IMG/VR virus record: IMGVR_UViG_3300025108_000442
Coordinates: 1 to 21,595 of that record
Strand: one strand, 5' to 3'
Origin: a virus
Length of the DNA stretch: 21,595 bases
Shown here: positions 1 through 6,354 of the stretch, piece by piece
How the letters are laid out: each line of letters begins with the position of its first letter
Numbering within the stretch: position 1 is the stretch's first letter
The notes under the pieces: model-generated
What the model was told of the DNA's origin: nothing
Seen by the model: only the letters and a program-made list of their open reading frames with translations
Database searches by the model: none
Position numbers and translations under genes: made by a program

Positions 1-59
1 CCCACTACCACACTCTCACTTCACTGTACAGAATCTCCAGTGACCAGATCAGTCTGCAC

Positions 60-170
60 AGTCACACTAAAGTCTTGACAATCTGTGCAGCCTGTGCCAG
101 GTCGCTAGCGTGACCAACATAGCCTATATAGTCACTTTCTAGGCTTGACAATTGCTGTAGTCTGTGCTAA
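60..170 (+). repeat. Imperfect direct repeat, 41 bp, period 70
   Basis: Positions 60-100 and 130-170 align. Both begin AGTCAC, both carry CTTGACAAT (TTGACA at 75-80 and 145-150) and both end in CTGTGC followed by CA or TA. Each looks like a -35 box followed at 17 bp by a TGTGC resembling an extended -10. However, the -10 hexamers themselves (98-103 and 168-173) are poor, so promoter activity is doubtful. Confidence 0.55.
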
Positions 171-357
171 ACAGGGACGGGGGAGGGGGCGTAGCTGCGG
201 AGATTGTTACTGTACCAGCCCAGATACAAAAAAGAGGTAAAATAGACTAAATAGCAACACAGTTATAACAAATAGCTATATAGGCTAAGTAGTTGATAGC
301 TAAGGGCTATAACGGCCACTGCGGAGACGCTGTTACGGCTGAGAATCCGCCTATAAA

Positions 358-391
358 GGAACTACATAGGAACTACATAGAGGCTACATAG
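358..391 (+). repeat. Tandem repeat of GGAACTACATA with CTACATAG cores
   Basis: GGAACTACATA occurs twice back to back (358-368 and 369-379), followed by a third degenerate copy (380-390). The shared core CTACATAG lies at 362-369, 373-380 and 384-391. The same core recurs at 669-676 and 678-685, just before the first gene. The related palindrome CTATATAG occurs at 124-131, 276-283 and 465-472. The pattern is iteron-like, but no binding protein can be named. Confidence 0.6.
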
Positions 392-433
392 CAGTTAATT
401 AACCAATAACATAGAATTAACAGTAAATAATGC

Positions 434-462
434 TTGACTTCTGTTAAAAAGTATGCTATAAT
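434..462 (+). promoter_or_regulatory. Sigma70-type promoter with extended -10, for packaging genes
   Basis: TTGACT (434-439), a 17-bp spacer and a perfect TATAAT (457-462) preceded by TGC, which forms an extended -10. Transcription would start near 469, inside the palindrome CTATATAG (465-472), leaving a leader of about 240 nt before the GTG at 707. The 16 bp at 425-440 are identical to those of the promoter at 5751-5779. The quality of the match suggests recognition by the host sigma factor. Confidence 0.82.
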
Positions 463-508
463 AGCTATATAGTTCATTAAAGAGTGTTTAAGTTGTTAAA
501 GTAATATA

Positions 509-652
509 GCTTTAAAGCGTTAAAGCAACAGAGCGTTAAAGCTTTAAAGCATTAGAGACGTTAAAGAGGAATTTAAGATCAAATAATTATTATTCTTAGC
601 CTTACAACGTCTTTAATGCTTTAAAGCTTTAAAGTCTCTGATGCTTTAAAGC
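509..652 (+). repeat. Four copies of the palindrome GCTTTAAAGC
   Basis: Perfect 10-bp palindromes lie at 509-518, 541-550, 618-627 and 643-652. They are interspersed with GTTAAAG half-sites at 495-501, 519-525, 535-541 and 560-566. A 19-bp direct repeat beginning TTAAAGCAAC is present at 520-538 and 646-664. The cluster sits between the promoter and the first packaging gene. It may be a multi-site target for a DNA-binding protein (operator, origin or packaging site); this is inference. Confidence 0.75.
536..632 (+). other. Long inverted repeat / predicted leader stem-loop
   Basis: Positions 536-561 are the reverse complement of 607-632 over 26 positions, with one mismatch (555 against 613) that would be a G-U pair in RNA. 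The loop is 562-606 and A/T-rich. The whole structure lies inside the predicted leader RNA of the promoter at 434-462. It has no U-tract after it, so it is not an ordinary intrinsic terminator. It could be an RNase III-type processing stem or a cruciform-forming DNA site. Confidence 0.65.
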
Positions 653-706
653 AACAGAGCGTTAGCGACTACATAGTCTACATAGTATCTCAATAGAGGC
701 AATTCT

Positions 707-1081
707 GTGACTGAAAAAAAGATAGGAAGACCTAAGAAGGCGAAGATCAAGAGTGTTACCAAGGGGCAACGCAGAGGCGTTGGTAGACCTAAAGGTGATG
801 CCGCCATCATCAACGAATACAAAGCCAGGATGTTAGCATCGCCTAAGAGTAAGAAGGTGTTAGATTCTATAATGAATGCAGCGTTAGATGATGACCATAA
901 GAATCAAGCAGCAGCTTGGAAGCTGTGCATGGATAGATTGTTACCCGTTAGCTATTTCGAAAAAGACAAGGCTAGTGGCGGTAAGAGTGCTATTAATATT
1001 TCCATTACTGGTGTCGGTGGCGAGACTACCGTCATAAGCGGTAATGAAGAACCCATAGAAGGGGAGTACACAGATGTATAA
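707..1081 (+). CDS. AT-hook protein, candidate small terminase subunit
   Basis: A 124-aa basic protein beginning at GTG, with AGAGG at 695-699 seven bases upstream; no better in-frame start is seen. The N-terminus has two AT-hook-like GRPK motifs (residues 7-10 and 26-29). A helical part follows (about 33-75), then a short linker and a Gly/Thr-rich, acidic tail. It is the first gene after the repeat-rich leader and lies two genes before the large terminase, the usual place for a small terminase that recognises phage DNA and loads the packaging motor. Size and DNA-binding motifs fit, but small terminases diverge strongly. A late-gene regulator that binds the upstream palindromes is the main alternative. 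Its last 8 bases overlap the next gene. Confidence 0.55.
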   Translation: MTEKKIGRPKKAKIKSVTKGQRRGVGRPKGDAAIINEYKARMLASPKSKKVLDSIMNAALDDDHKNQAAAWKLCMDRLLPVSYFEKDKASGGKSAINISITGVGGETTVISGNEEPIEGEYTDV

Positions 1082-1448
1082 TATCAATGAAGACCTTGAT
1101 TATTTCACTAGAGAAGAGTTTGCCTGTCAGTACACAGGAGAGAACGAGATTAGTGATAGATTGTTATTGAAGTTAGATTTGTTACGTGCAAGGTGTGGAT
1201 TCCCCTTTGTTATCACCAGTGGTTATCGTTCAGAAGACCACCCCATTGAAGCAAAGAAGGAGAAAGCAGGAACTCATGCCCAAGGTATTGCAGCGGACAT
1301 TAAAGTCAGAGACGGTGTACAGCGGTTTAGAATTGTTGAGGAGGCTATCAAAATGGGCTTTTCAGGAATTGGAGTTGCTAGTAGCTTTGTCCATGTTGAC
1401 ATCCGCTGTCTGGACGGTAACGAGTCTCCTGTAATGTGGACGTACTAA
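1074..1448 (+). CDS. M15-family zinc peptidase, probable endolysin
   Basis: This 124-aa protein matches the peptidase M15_3 (D-alanyl-D-alanine carboxypeptidase-like) family. The pattern ITSGYRS (residues 47-53) is followed by GTHAQGIAAD, giving zinc ligands His68 and Asp75, and by VHVD with the third ligand His107. These enzymes cut peptide cross-links in the cell wall, and in phages they usually act as single-domain endolysins released through a holin pore. No signal peptide or membrane segment is seen, so export would depend on the holins encoded 10 kb downstream. ATG 1074 overlaps the preceding stop by 8 bases, suggesting translational coupling. Its position inside the terminase cluster is unusual compared with classical lysis cassettes. 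A virion-associated murein peptidase is a less likely alternative. Confidence 0.85.
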   Translation: MYNINEDLDYFTREEFACQYTGENEISDRLLLKLDLLRARCGFPFVITSGYRSEDHPIEAKKEKAGTHAQGIAADIKVRDGVQRFRIVEEAIKMGFSGIGVASSFVHVDIRCLDGNESPVMWTY

Positions 1449-1449
1449 T

Positions 1450-1827
1450 ATGCCTATAACCTTAGAGCCTTTTGATTACAAGAAACATAAACCCCAAGAC
1501 GTTGGTTTAGGAGGCCTATCTACTGAGTATTTAATTACTGTAGACTCTCCAGAGGGAGGGGTTATGGTTATTCCTTCTATCTGGTGGGACTCTGACGGAA
1601 AACCAAAGCTAGTAGAGAACCAGAGAGAAGCTGTGTTGTTAGCTAAAGATTACGAAAAAACAACTAACAAACAGTTTCCTCGTTTTGCTCCTAAAGCATA
1701 TCAAGAAGCTGATAAGTTTGCTAGAGAGCGTTCTAAAGCAGGAGGCGCTTCTAATAGCTACCTAGCTAGAGACATAAAAGAAGAAAGAGCCAAGACAGCT
1801 AAGACGTTTAAGGAATCCCTTGACTGA
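1450..1827 (+). CDS. Conserved phage protein next to large terminase, function unknown
   Basis: A 125-aa soluble protein without a recognised domain. The N-terminal half contains LSTEYLITVDSP and GVMVIPSIWWD (about residues 23-47), which looks like a small beta-rich core. The second half is helical and charged, with PRFAPKAYQEADKFARERSK (about 77-96) and a Lys/Arg/Glu-rich end. It starts one base after the endolysin stop and overlaps the TTG start of the large terminase by 8 bases, so it is co-translated with packaging genes. I have the impression that similar proteins sit beside terminases in other marine podoviruses, but I cannot assign a role. A virion or packaging accessory protein is possible. 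Confidence 0.7.
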   Translation: MPITLEPFDYKKHKPQDVGLGGLSTEYLITVDSPEGGVMVIPSIWWDSDGKPKLVENQREAVLLAKDYEKTTNKQFPRFAPKAYQEADKFARERSKAGGASNSYLARDIKEERAKTAKTFKESLD

Positions 1828-3073
1828 TTTAAAGGTTGAGCTACTGCCGTGGCAGCAAGAGGTCTACAACGACCCTACACGGTTTAAGGTTATTGCCGCA
1901 GGTAGACGTACAGGTAAGAGTAGGTTAGCCGCTTGGTCGCTAATACTGAACTGCTTGTCAGCTAAGAAAGGTCAGGTGTTCTACGTTGCCCCTACACAGG
2001 GACAGGCTAGGGACATCATGTGGCAGATGCTACTGGAGCTAGGACATAGTGTCATAGCCTCTAGCCATGTCAACAACCTACAGATTAAGTTTATCAACGG
2101 TGCGTTGCTGACGCTGAAGGGTGCTGATAGACCTGAGACTATGCGTGGTGTTAGCCTAAAGTTCTTGGTTATGGATGAGTACGCTGACATGAAGCCAGAG
2201 GTGTGGGAGCAAATCCTACGCCCTGCTCTTGCGGATCAGAAGGGTGATGCGATGTTCATTGGTACGCCAATGGGACGTAACCACTTCTACGAACTATATA
2301 CATACGCTTGTGTGTCTGAAGACCCTACATTCAAAGGTTATCACTACACGAGCTTTGACAACCCATTGCTAGACCCGAAAGAGATTGAAGCTGCTGAGAA
2401 GAGTATGTCAGCCTTTTCCTTCCGACAGGAGTTCATGGCAAGTTTTGAGGCCCACGGTAGTGAACTCTTTAAAGAAGAGGATGTTACGTTTAGCGAGGAA
2501 GAACCTGCTGACGGTGATTATTATATCGCTGTCGATTTGGCAGGATTTGCAGACGTACAGAAAGTCACAACCAAAACAAAGAGGCTTGACCAAACAAGCA
2601 TTGCGGTTGTTAAATGTGGTACTACTGGTTGGTGGGTTAGCAATATCATCCACGGGCGGTGGGGCGTTGAAGAGACAGCTAGACGTATCTTCCAAGCGGT
2701 ACGAGATTATCAACCTGTTGCCGTCGGCATTGAGAAAGGAGCGTTAAAGAACGCTGTGTACCCTTACCTCAATGATGAGATGAAGAAGAACCAACGATTC
2801 TTCCGCATAGAGGAACTCACCCACGGTAACAAGAAGAAGACAGATAGAATCGTGTGGGCGTTACAAGGACGCTTTGAACACGGTAACATTACACTAAACA
2901 AGGGTAAGTGGAATACTCAGTTCCTAGACGAGTTGTTTCAGTTCCCTAATCCACTAGTCCACGATGACTTGATAGACTCACTAGCATACATAGATCAGTT
3001 AGCCAAGGTTAGCTATGCTTATGACTACGAGGAAGAGGACTACGAATTTTTAGATAAATACGCAGGGTATTAA
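1820..3073 (+). CDS. terL: Terminase large subunit (packaging ATPase and nuclease)
   Basis: This 417-aa protein is the DNA-packaging motor that docks on the portal, pumps DNA into the prohead and cuts the concatemer. The ATPase domain shows Walker A AGRRTGKS (residues 27-34), Walker B LKFLVMDE (113-120, with catalytic Glu120) and the coupling-type motif GTPMGRN. The RNase H-like nuclease domain shows an acidic strand with Asp239 (IAVDLAG) and a C-terminal HDDLID (381-386). The length is normal for a compact terminase. The start is TTG at 1820, with AAGGA at 1810-1814. No ATG lies between there and the Walker A motif, so a rare start codon is required. It overlaps the upstream gene by 8 bases and is followed after 2 bases by the portal gene. 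Confidence 0.95.
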   Translation: MTDLKVELLPWQQEVYNDPTRFKVIAAGRRTGKSRLAAWSLILNCLSAKKGQVFYVAPTQGQARDIMWQMLLELGHSVIASSHVNNLQIKFINGALLTLKGADRPETMRGVSLKFLVMDEYADMKPEVWEQILRPALADQKGDAMFIGTPMGRNHFYELYTYACVSEDPTFKGYHYTSFDNPLLDPKEIEAAEKSMSAFSFRQEFMASFEAHGSELFKEEDVTFSEEEPADGDYYIAVDLAGFADVQKVTTKTKRLDQTSIAVVKCGTTGWWVSNIIHGRWGVEETARRIFQAVRDYQPVAVGIEKGALKNAVYPYLNDEMKKNQRFFRIEELTHGNKKKTDRIVWALQGRFEHGNITLNKGKWNTQFLDELFQFPNPLVHDDLIDSLAYIDQLAKVSYAYDYEEEDYEFLDKYAGY

Positions 3074-3075
3074 CT

Positions 3076-5079
3076 ATGGAACTAGAAGGCGCAGATAACT
3101 TTACTCTGGAGCAAGACCTAGAAGGTTGGGTCATGGAGAAGTGTGACGGTTGGCGTGATCACTACGAAGCTAACTACTCAGAACGATTTGATGAATACTA
3201 CCGCCTATGGCGTGGTCAGTGGTCAGCACAGGATCAGACCCGTCAATCAGAGCGATCTAAGATTATATCCCCTGCACTACAGCAAGCAGTAGAGTCCTCT
3301 GTAGCGGAACTAGAGGAAGCTACCTTTGGCCGTGGCAAGTGGTTTGACATTAAAGATGATGTCAGAGATCAGAACCCTGCCGACATTGCAGCCCTGCGTG
3401 GCTACCTAGAGGAAGACTTTGCTAAGAACAAGGTGCGGAAAAGTGTTGCAGAATGTCTAATTAATGCGGCAGTATTTGGTACAGGCATTGCGGAAGTTGT
3501 ATTAGAAGAAGAAAAAGAGATGGCTCCCGCTACACAGCCTGTCATGGGTGGTGAGCTACAGGCGGTAGGTGTTAGCATTAAAGACCGTACTTGTGTTAAG
3601 CTACGCCCTGTCATGCCACAGAACTTCCTGATTGACCCAGTAGCTACGGACATTAACTCTGCACTGGGCTGTGCTGTAGATGAGTTTGTATCTAGCCACT
3701 TGGTTGAACAGCTACAGGAAAGCGGTGTATACCGTGATGAGCATCTGTCAATAGCCTCTAGTGACTTTAACCTAGAGCCTGACCAAGACCTCACTACCTT
3801 CTCTGAGGATAAGGTTAGACTGACCAAATACTATGGCCTAGTTCCTACCCACCTCCTTAAAGAAGCTATGCAAGACCCTGAAGCAGTAGACGAGGAAGTT
3901 GTAGAGTTTAGCGAGGAAGAGGAAGATAACTACTACACTGAGGCAATGGTTGTTATTGCTAACGGTGGTATTCTCCTCAAGGCTGAGAAGAACCCTTACA
4001 TGATGCAGGATCGTCCTGTTGTCGCATTCCCTTGGGATGTCGTTCCTAGCCGCTTCTGGGGCAGAGGAGTATGTGAGAAAGGGTATAACAGCCAAAAGGC
4101 GTTAGACGCAGAACTACGCGCTAGAATCGACGCCCTTGCCCTGACCATCCACCCAATGATGGCTATGGACGCATCACGTATGCCCAGAGGTGCAAAGCCT
4201 AGCATACAGCCAGGGAAAACTATTCTAACCAACGGCAACCCTGCTGAGGTTTTACAGCCATTTAACTTTGGTAACGTAAGCCAGATCACCTTTGCACAGG
4301 CACAGTCTCTACAGACTATGGTACAAACTGCCACAGGCGCTATTGACTCAGCAGGTATTGCAGGGTCTATCAACGGAGAGTCTACAGCAGCAGGTGTCTC
4401 TATGTCGCTAGGTGCTATCATCAAGCGTCACAAGCGTACACTGATTAACTTCCAAGACTCCTTCCTGATTCCGTTTGTACAGAAGGCGGCATGGCGTTAC
4501 ATGCAGTTTGAGCCTGAGCTATACCCAGTAGCTGACTACAAGTTCCATACCTCTAGCTCACTAGGCATCATTGCCCGTGAGTATGAAGTAACACAGCTTG
4601 TGCAGTTGCTACAAACCATGTCACCAGATCAGCCTATGTATCCTAAGCTAGTGACATCCATCATTGACAACATGAACCTGTCTAACCGTGAAGAACTAAT
4701 CGCTACACTTGAGCAAGCTAATCAGCCTAACCCAGAAGCACAGCAAGCGGCACAGGCGGCACAGCAAGCTCAGTTGGCATTCCAAGCATCACAGACTGCT
4801 GCACTCAACGGACAGGCGCAAGAGTCTGCTGCTAGAGCGCAGAAGTTGGCTGTCGAAGCAGGAGCTATCCCACAGGAGCTTGAGATTGACCGTATCAAAG
4901 CGGCCACTACTAACCTCAAGGCAGGTGACGCAGATGACAAAGAGTTTGAGAAGCGTCTAAAGATTTCAGAGCAGTTACTGAAAGAAAGAGAAGTAGCAGT
5001 AAAGGAGGGTAATGTTGCTAATCAAACGTCTGTACAACCTCAGACAGCAACTCCTCAACCAACACAAGGACTACAGTAA
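3076..5079 (+). CDS. Portal protein
   Basis: A 667-aa protein placed directly after the large terminase. Its size is typical of large P22-type podovirus portals, which form the dodecameric ring for DNA entry and exit at one capsid vertex. The N-terminal region (about residues 18-85) has the wing/stem-like sequence DEYYRLWRGQW and an ISPALQQAVESSVAELEEA helix. The middle contains a FPWDVVPSRFWGRG motif, common in podovirus portals. From about residue 550 the chain becomes Ala/Gln-rich and then a charged helix (QAAQAAQQAQLAFQ onward), consistent with a C-terminal barrel or coiled-coil extension that reaches into the capsid. Identification rests on context, length and motif impression. Its TAA overlaps the ATG of the next small gene by one base. 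Confidence 0.88.
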   Translation: MELEGADNFTLEQDLEGWVMEKCDGWRDHYEANYSERFDEYYRLWRGQWSAQDQTRQSERSKIISPALQQAVESSVAELEEATFGRGKWFDIKDDVRDQNPADIAALRGYLEEDFAKNKVRKSVAECLINAAVFGTGIAEVVLEEEKEMAPATQPVMGGELQAVGVSIKDRTCVKLRPVMPQNFLIDPVATDINSALGCAVDEFVSSHLVEQLQESGVYRDEHLSIASSDFNLEPDQDLTTFSEDKVRLTKYYGLVPTHLLKEAMQDPEAVDEEVVEFSEEEEDNYYTEAMVVIANGGILLKAEKNPYMMQDRPVVAFPWDVVPSRFWGRGVCEKGYNSQKALDAELRARIDALALTIHPMMAMDASRMPRGAKPSIQPGKTILTNGNPAEVLQPFNFGNVSQITFAQAQSLQTMVQTATGAIDSAGIAGSINGESTAAGVSMSLGAIIKRHKRTLINFQDSFLIPFVQKAAWRYMQFEPELYPVADYKFHTSSSLGIIAREYEVTQLVQLLQTMSPDQPMYPKLVTSIIDNMNLSNREELIATLEQANQPNPEAQQAAQAAQQAQLAFQASQTAALNGQAQESAARAQKLAVEAGAIPQELEIDRIKAATTNLKAGDADDKEFEKRLKISEQLLKEREVAVKEGNVANQTSVQPQTATPQPTQGLQ

Positions 5080-5231
5080 TGGTAAGCACAAGAGATTTAG
5101 AGAACGTAGTAGCTCAAGTAAATGTAAAGTTTGAGGAACTATTTAAGAAGATTGTACAGCTTGAGAAACAATTAGCTGATAATACAGGAGCAGAGAAGAA
5201 TGGCAAAAGTAAAAGACCCAAGACTAGCTAG
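5079..5231 (+). CDS. Small coiled-coil protein, 50 aa
   Basis: A short gene starting at the TAATG junction with the portal stop and ending at TAG 5229-5231. The product is 50 residues. Residues 6-33 form an amphipathic helix with hydrophobic positions in a heptad-like order (LENVVAQVNVKFEELFKKI). A short basic tail follows. It overlaps the next gene (start 5200) by 32 bases in another frame. The coupled start, the coding-like heptad pattern and its fit between two real genes support it. Function is unknown; a small oligomeric accessory of the portal or head is possible but not shown. Confidence 0.62.
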   Translation: MVSTRDLENVVAQVNVKFEELFKKIVQLEKQLADNTGAEKNGKSKRPKTS

Positions 5232-5490
5232 AGCAGGAGTTGATGGATACAATAAACCGAAGCGTACCCCTAATCACGACACAAAAAGCCATATTGTCGT
5301 GGCAAAGGAAGGTGACATAATCAAGACCATTAGGTTTGGAGAACAGGGGGCAAGCACAGCAGGTAAACCTAAAGCGGGAGAGTCCGAAGCAATGAAAAAG
5401 AAACGTGCTAGTTTTAAAGCTAGACACGCAAAGAACATAGCTAAAGGTAAAATGTCTGCGGCTTATTGGTCAGATAGAATTAAGTGGTAG
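5200..5490 (+). CDS. Small basic conserved phage protein, possibly DUF6321-like
   Basis: A 96-aa, very basic protein. Recognisable segments are GYNKPKRTPNHDTKSHIVVA (about residues 16-35), a strand pair with IIKTIRFGEQG (about 40-50), and a C-terminal KARHAKNIAKGKMSAAYW (about 73-90). This layout resembles a family of small proteins widespread in tailed phages that I associate with DUF6321; the number is from memory and unverified. The high Lys/Arg content and its place in the head gene cluster suggest nucleic acid binding or packaging within the virion, which is inference. The AGGAG-like sequence at 5188-5192 serves as ribosome binding site. The gene starts within the preceding 50-aa gene. 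Confidence 0.8.
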   Translation: MAKVKDPRLARAGVDGYNKPKRTPNHDTKSHIVVAKEGDIIKTIRFGEQGASTAGKPKAGESEAMKKKRASFKARHAKNIAKGKMSAAYWSDRIKW

Positions 5491-5495
5491 TACAC

Positions 5496-5511
5496 TTATA
5501 TGTACATATAA
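5496..5511. promoter_or_regulatory. 16-bp perfect palindrome TTATATGTACATATAA
   Basis: A perfect 16-bp palindrome lies in the 57-bp gap after the 96-aa gene, 26 bp before the strong AGGAGG of the next gene. It could be an operator for a dimeric DNA-binding protein or a weak RNA hairpin. The all-A/U outer stem makes a terminator unlikely, and no U-tract follows. Confidence 0.5.
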
Positions 5512-5547
5512 ATGCAGAAATACGACACTTTAATGTAGGAGGCTATT

Positions 5548-5625
5548 ATGCCAAAAGGTAAAGGTACATACGGTAGTAAAGTAGGCAGACCACCAAAGAA
5601 GAAAAAGAAGGTTGTTAAAAAGTGA
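5548..5625 (+). CDS. 25-aa lysine-rich AT-hook-like microprotein
   Basis: The reading frame from ATG 5548 to TGA 5623-5625 encodes 25 residues beginning MPKGKGTYGSK. GRPP (13-16) follows, and then nearly continuous lysine to the end. A perfect AGGAGG (5537-5542) lies five bases before the start, the strongest ribosome binding site seen in the window. GRPP plus lysines resembles a single AT-hook that binds the DNA minor groove. I have the impression that very similar tiny proteins occur at this place in other marine phages. A possible role is DNA condensation or charge neutralisation in the head, which is inference. Its stop overlaps the GTG start of the next gene (GTGA). Confidence 0.75.
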   Translation: MPKGKGTYGSKVGRPPKKKKKVVKK

Positions 5626-5747
5626 AGGGTCAGACCCACGGTGGCAAAGGTAGTACCCAGAGAAAGACAGACCAGAAGAAGTTTGCTAGTAATTGGGACG
5701 CTATATACAACAAAACTGCACAGAAGTCAAGTAAAAATAAGAAATAA
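5622..5747 (+). CDS. 41-aa basic microprotein
   Basis: Starts with GTG at 5622 in a four-base GTGA overlap with the preceding stop, and ends with TAA 5745-5747. The product has 41 residues: KGQTHGGKGSTQRKTDQKKF, then a small aromatic patch (NWDAIYN) and a lysine-rich tail. The Gly/Lys/Arg-rich start and NWDAI patch resemble small conserved phage proteins I have seen next to the MPKGKGTYGS type. The AAGAAGAAAAAGAAGG stretch inside the preceding gene may act as ribosome binding site. Translational coupling is likely. Function is unknown. Its final codons overlap the upstream element of the next promoter. Confidence 0.68.
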   Translation: MKGQTHGGKGSTQRKTDQKKFASNWDAIYNKTAQKSSKNKK

Positions 5748-5750
5748 TGC

Positions 5751-5779
5751 TTGACTTTCTTATGCTTTTATGTTATAAT
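5751..5779 (+). promoter_or_regulatory. Sigma70-type promoter with extended -10, for head genes
   Basis: TTGACT (5751-5756), a 17-bp spacer, and TATAAT (5774-5779) preceded by TGT. The start site would be near 5786, giving a leader of about 42 nt before the ATG at 5828. The 16 bp at 5742-5757 are identical to 425-440 in the first promoter. Inverted repeats cross the -35 box (AAGTCAAG at 5724-5731 against CTTGACTT at 5750-5757; TAAGAAA at 5738-5744 against TTTCTTA at 5756-5762) and could matter for regulation. This promoter would add transcripts for scaffold and coat, the most abundant virion components. Confidence 0.82.
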
Positions 5780-5827
5780 AACAGGGTACACTAACATTAA
5801 CTCAGCTGTCCTAATAGGAGAAACAGT

Positions 5828-6073
5828 ATGATTGACCCTAAGCTAGAACTATATTACCGCAACATGAGAGATATGTTTCGTTCAGAAGGTTGGAAACAAC
5901 TGTTAGAAGACCTGAACTCTAATGCGGTACTAATTAACTCAGTAGAATTAACTAAAGATGTGGAAGACCTACACTTTCGTAAAGGCCAACTTTCAATCAT
6001 AGCTAATATACTTAATCTAGAAGCACAGCTTGACACGGCTGAACAACAGCAACTAGAAGATGCACAAGAGTAA
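5828..6073 (+). CDS. Small conserved phage protein, 81 aa, function unknown
   Basis: The first gene after the internal promoter at 5751-5779. AGGAG (5816-5820) lies seven bases before ATG. The product is predicted nearly all helical: MIDPKLELYYRNMRDMF at the start, SEGWKQLLEDL in the middle, then a Gln/Glu/Leu-rich end (about residues 62-81) likely to be coiled-coil. No catalytic motif, membrane segment or signal is visible. Position between portal and scaffold suggests a head or connector accessory, but no function can be assigned. It is joined to the next gene by a TAATG overlap. Confidence 0.75.
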   Translation: MIDPKLELYYRNMRDMFRSEGWKQLLEDLNSNAVLINSVELTKDVEDLHFRKGQLSIIANILNLEAQLDTAEQQQLEDAQE

Positions 6074-6303
6074 TGCGTATCCTGGTTGACTTTAAGTGTG
6101 ATGACGGCCACATCAACGAAAGACTAGTTGATTCTGAATGTACTCACATACCGTGTTTAGACTGTGACAAGATAGCACAAAGAATTGTAAGTCCTGTGCG
6201 TTCCAAGTTAGACCCTCTGTCTGGTGATTTTTTAGGTGCAACTAGACAGTGGGAGAGGAATAGAGCGCAGAAGCTACAACAAGAGCGTAAGGCTAACTCC
6301 TAA
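6073..6303 (+). CDS. Small zinc-ribbon-like phage protein
   Basis: A 76-aa protein with cysteines and histidine arranged like a small zinc-binding fold: Cys9 and His13 (CDDGH), then Cys23, Cys28 and Cys31 (CLDC). A conserved-looking IVSPVRSKLDPLSG stretch (38-51) and a charged helical C-terminus follow. The spacing resembles FmdB-like zinc ribbons, in which two knuckles sit about 20 residues apart, although the first knuckle here is C-x3-H rather than C-x2-C. Role unknown; nucleic-acid or protein binding are both possible. Starts at ATG within the TAATG junction with the upstream gene, so its translation is probably coupled. Confidence 0.72.
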   Translation: MRILVDFKCDDGHINERLVDSECTHIPCLDCDKIAQRIVSPVRSKLDPLSGDFLGATRQWERNRAQKLQQERKANS

Positions 6304-6354
6304 CCGAATCCTTACATAATACACCTCCATAATGAGAAATCACGGAGTTTAATA

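Larger units (their letters stand above)
1..706. other. Repeat-rich non-coding region upstream of the packaging genes
   Basis: No open frame of useful length with a ribosome binding site exists here on either strand. The stretch holds an imperfect 41-bp direct repeat (60-100 and 130-170), several CTACATAG/CTATATAG motifs, an 11-bp tandem repeat (358-379), a sigma70 promoter (434-462), and a cluster of GCTTTAAAGC palindromes with a long inverted repeat (509-664). All of this ends at the GTG start of the first packaging gene at 707. In tailed phages such a region beside the terminase genes often carries late-transcription control, a replication origin or the packaging recognition site. Which of these applies here is inference. 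Confidence 0.8.

Noticed and set aside
373-477. Minus-strand 34-codon hydrophobic open frame starting at 477
   Set aside because: No ribosome binding site, and the frame runs through the promoter and tandem repeats; likely chance in A/T-rich DNA.
1077-1082. TATAAT sequence at the start of the endolysin gene
   Set aside because: No -35 box at the proper distance; it arises from the overlapping GTA TAA stop and the following codons.
3402-4424. Minus-strand open frames opposite the portal gene
   Set aside because: They are shadows of the portal frame; no ribosome binding sites and Ser/Thr/Cys-rich chance composition.
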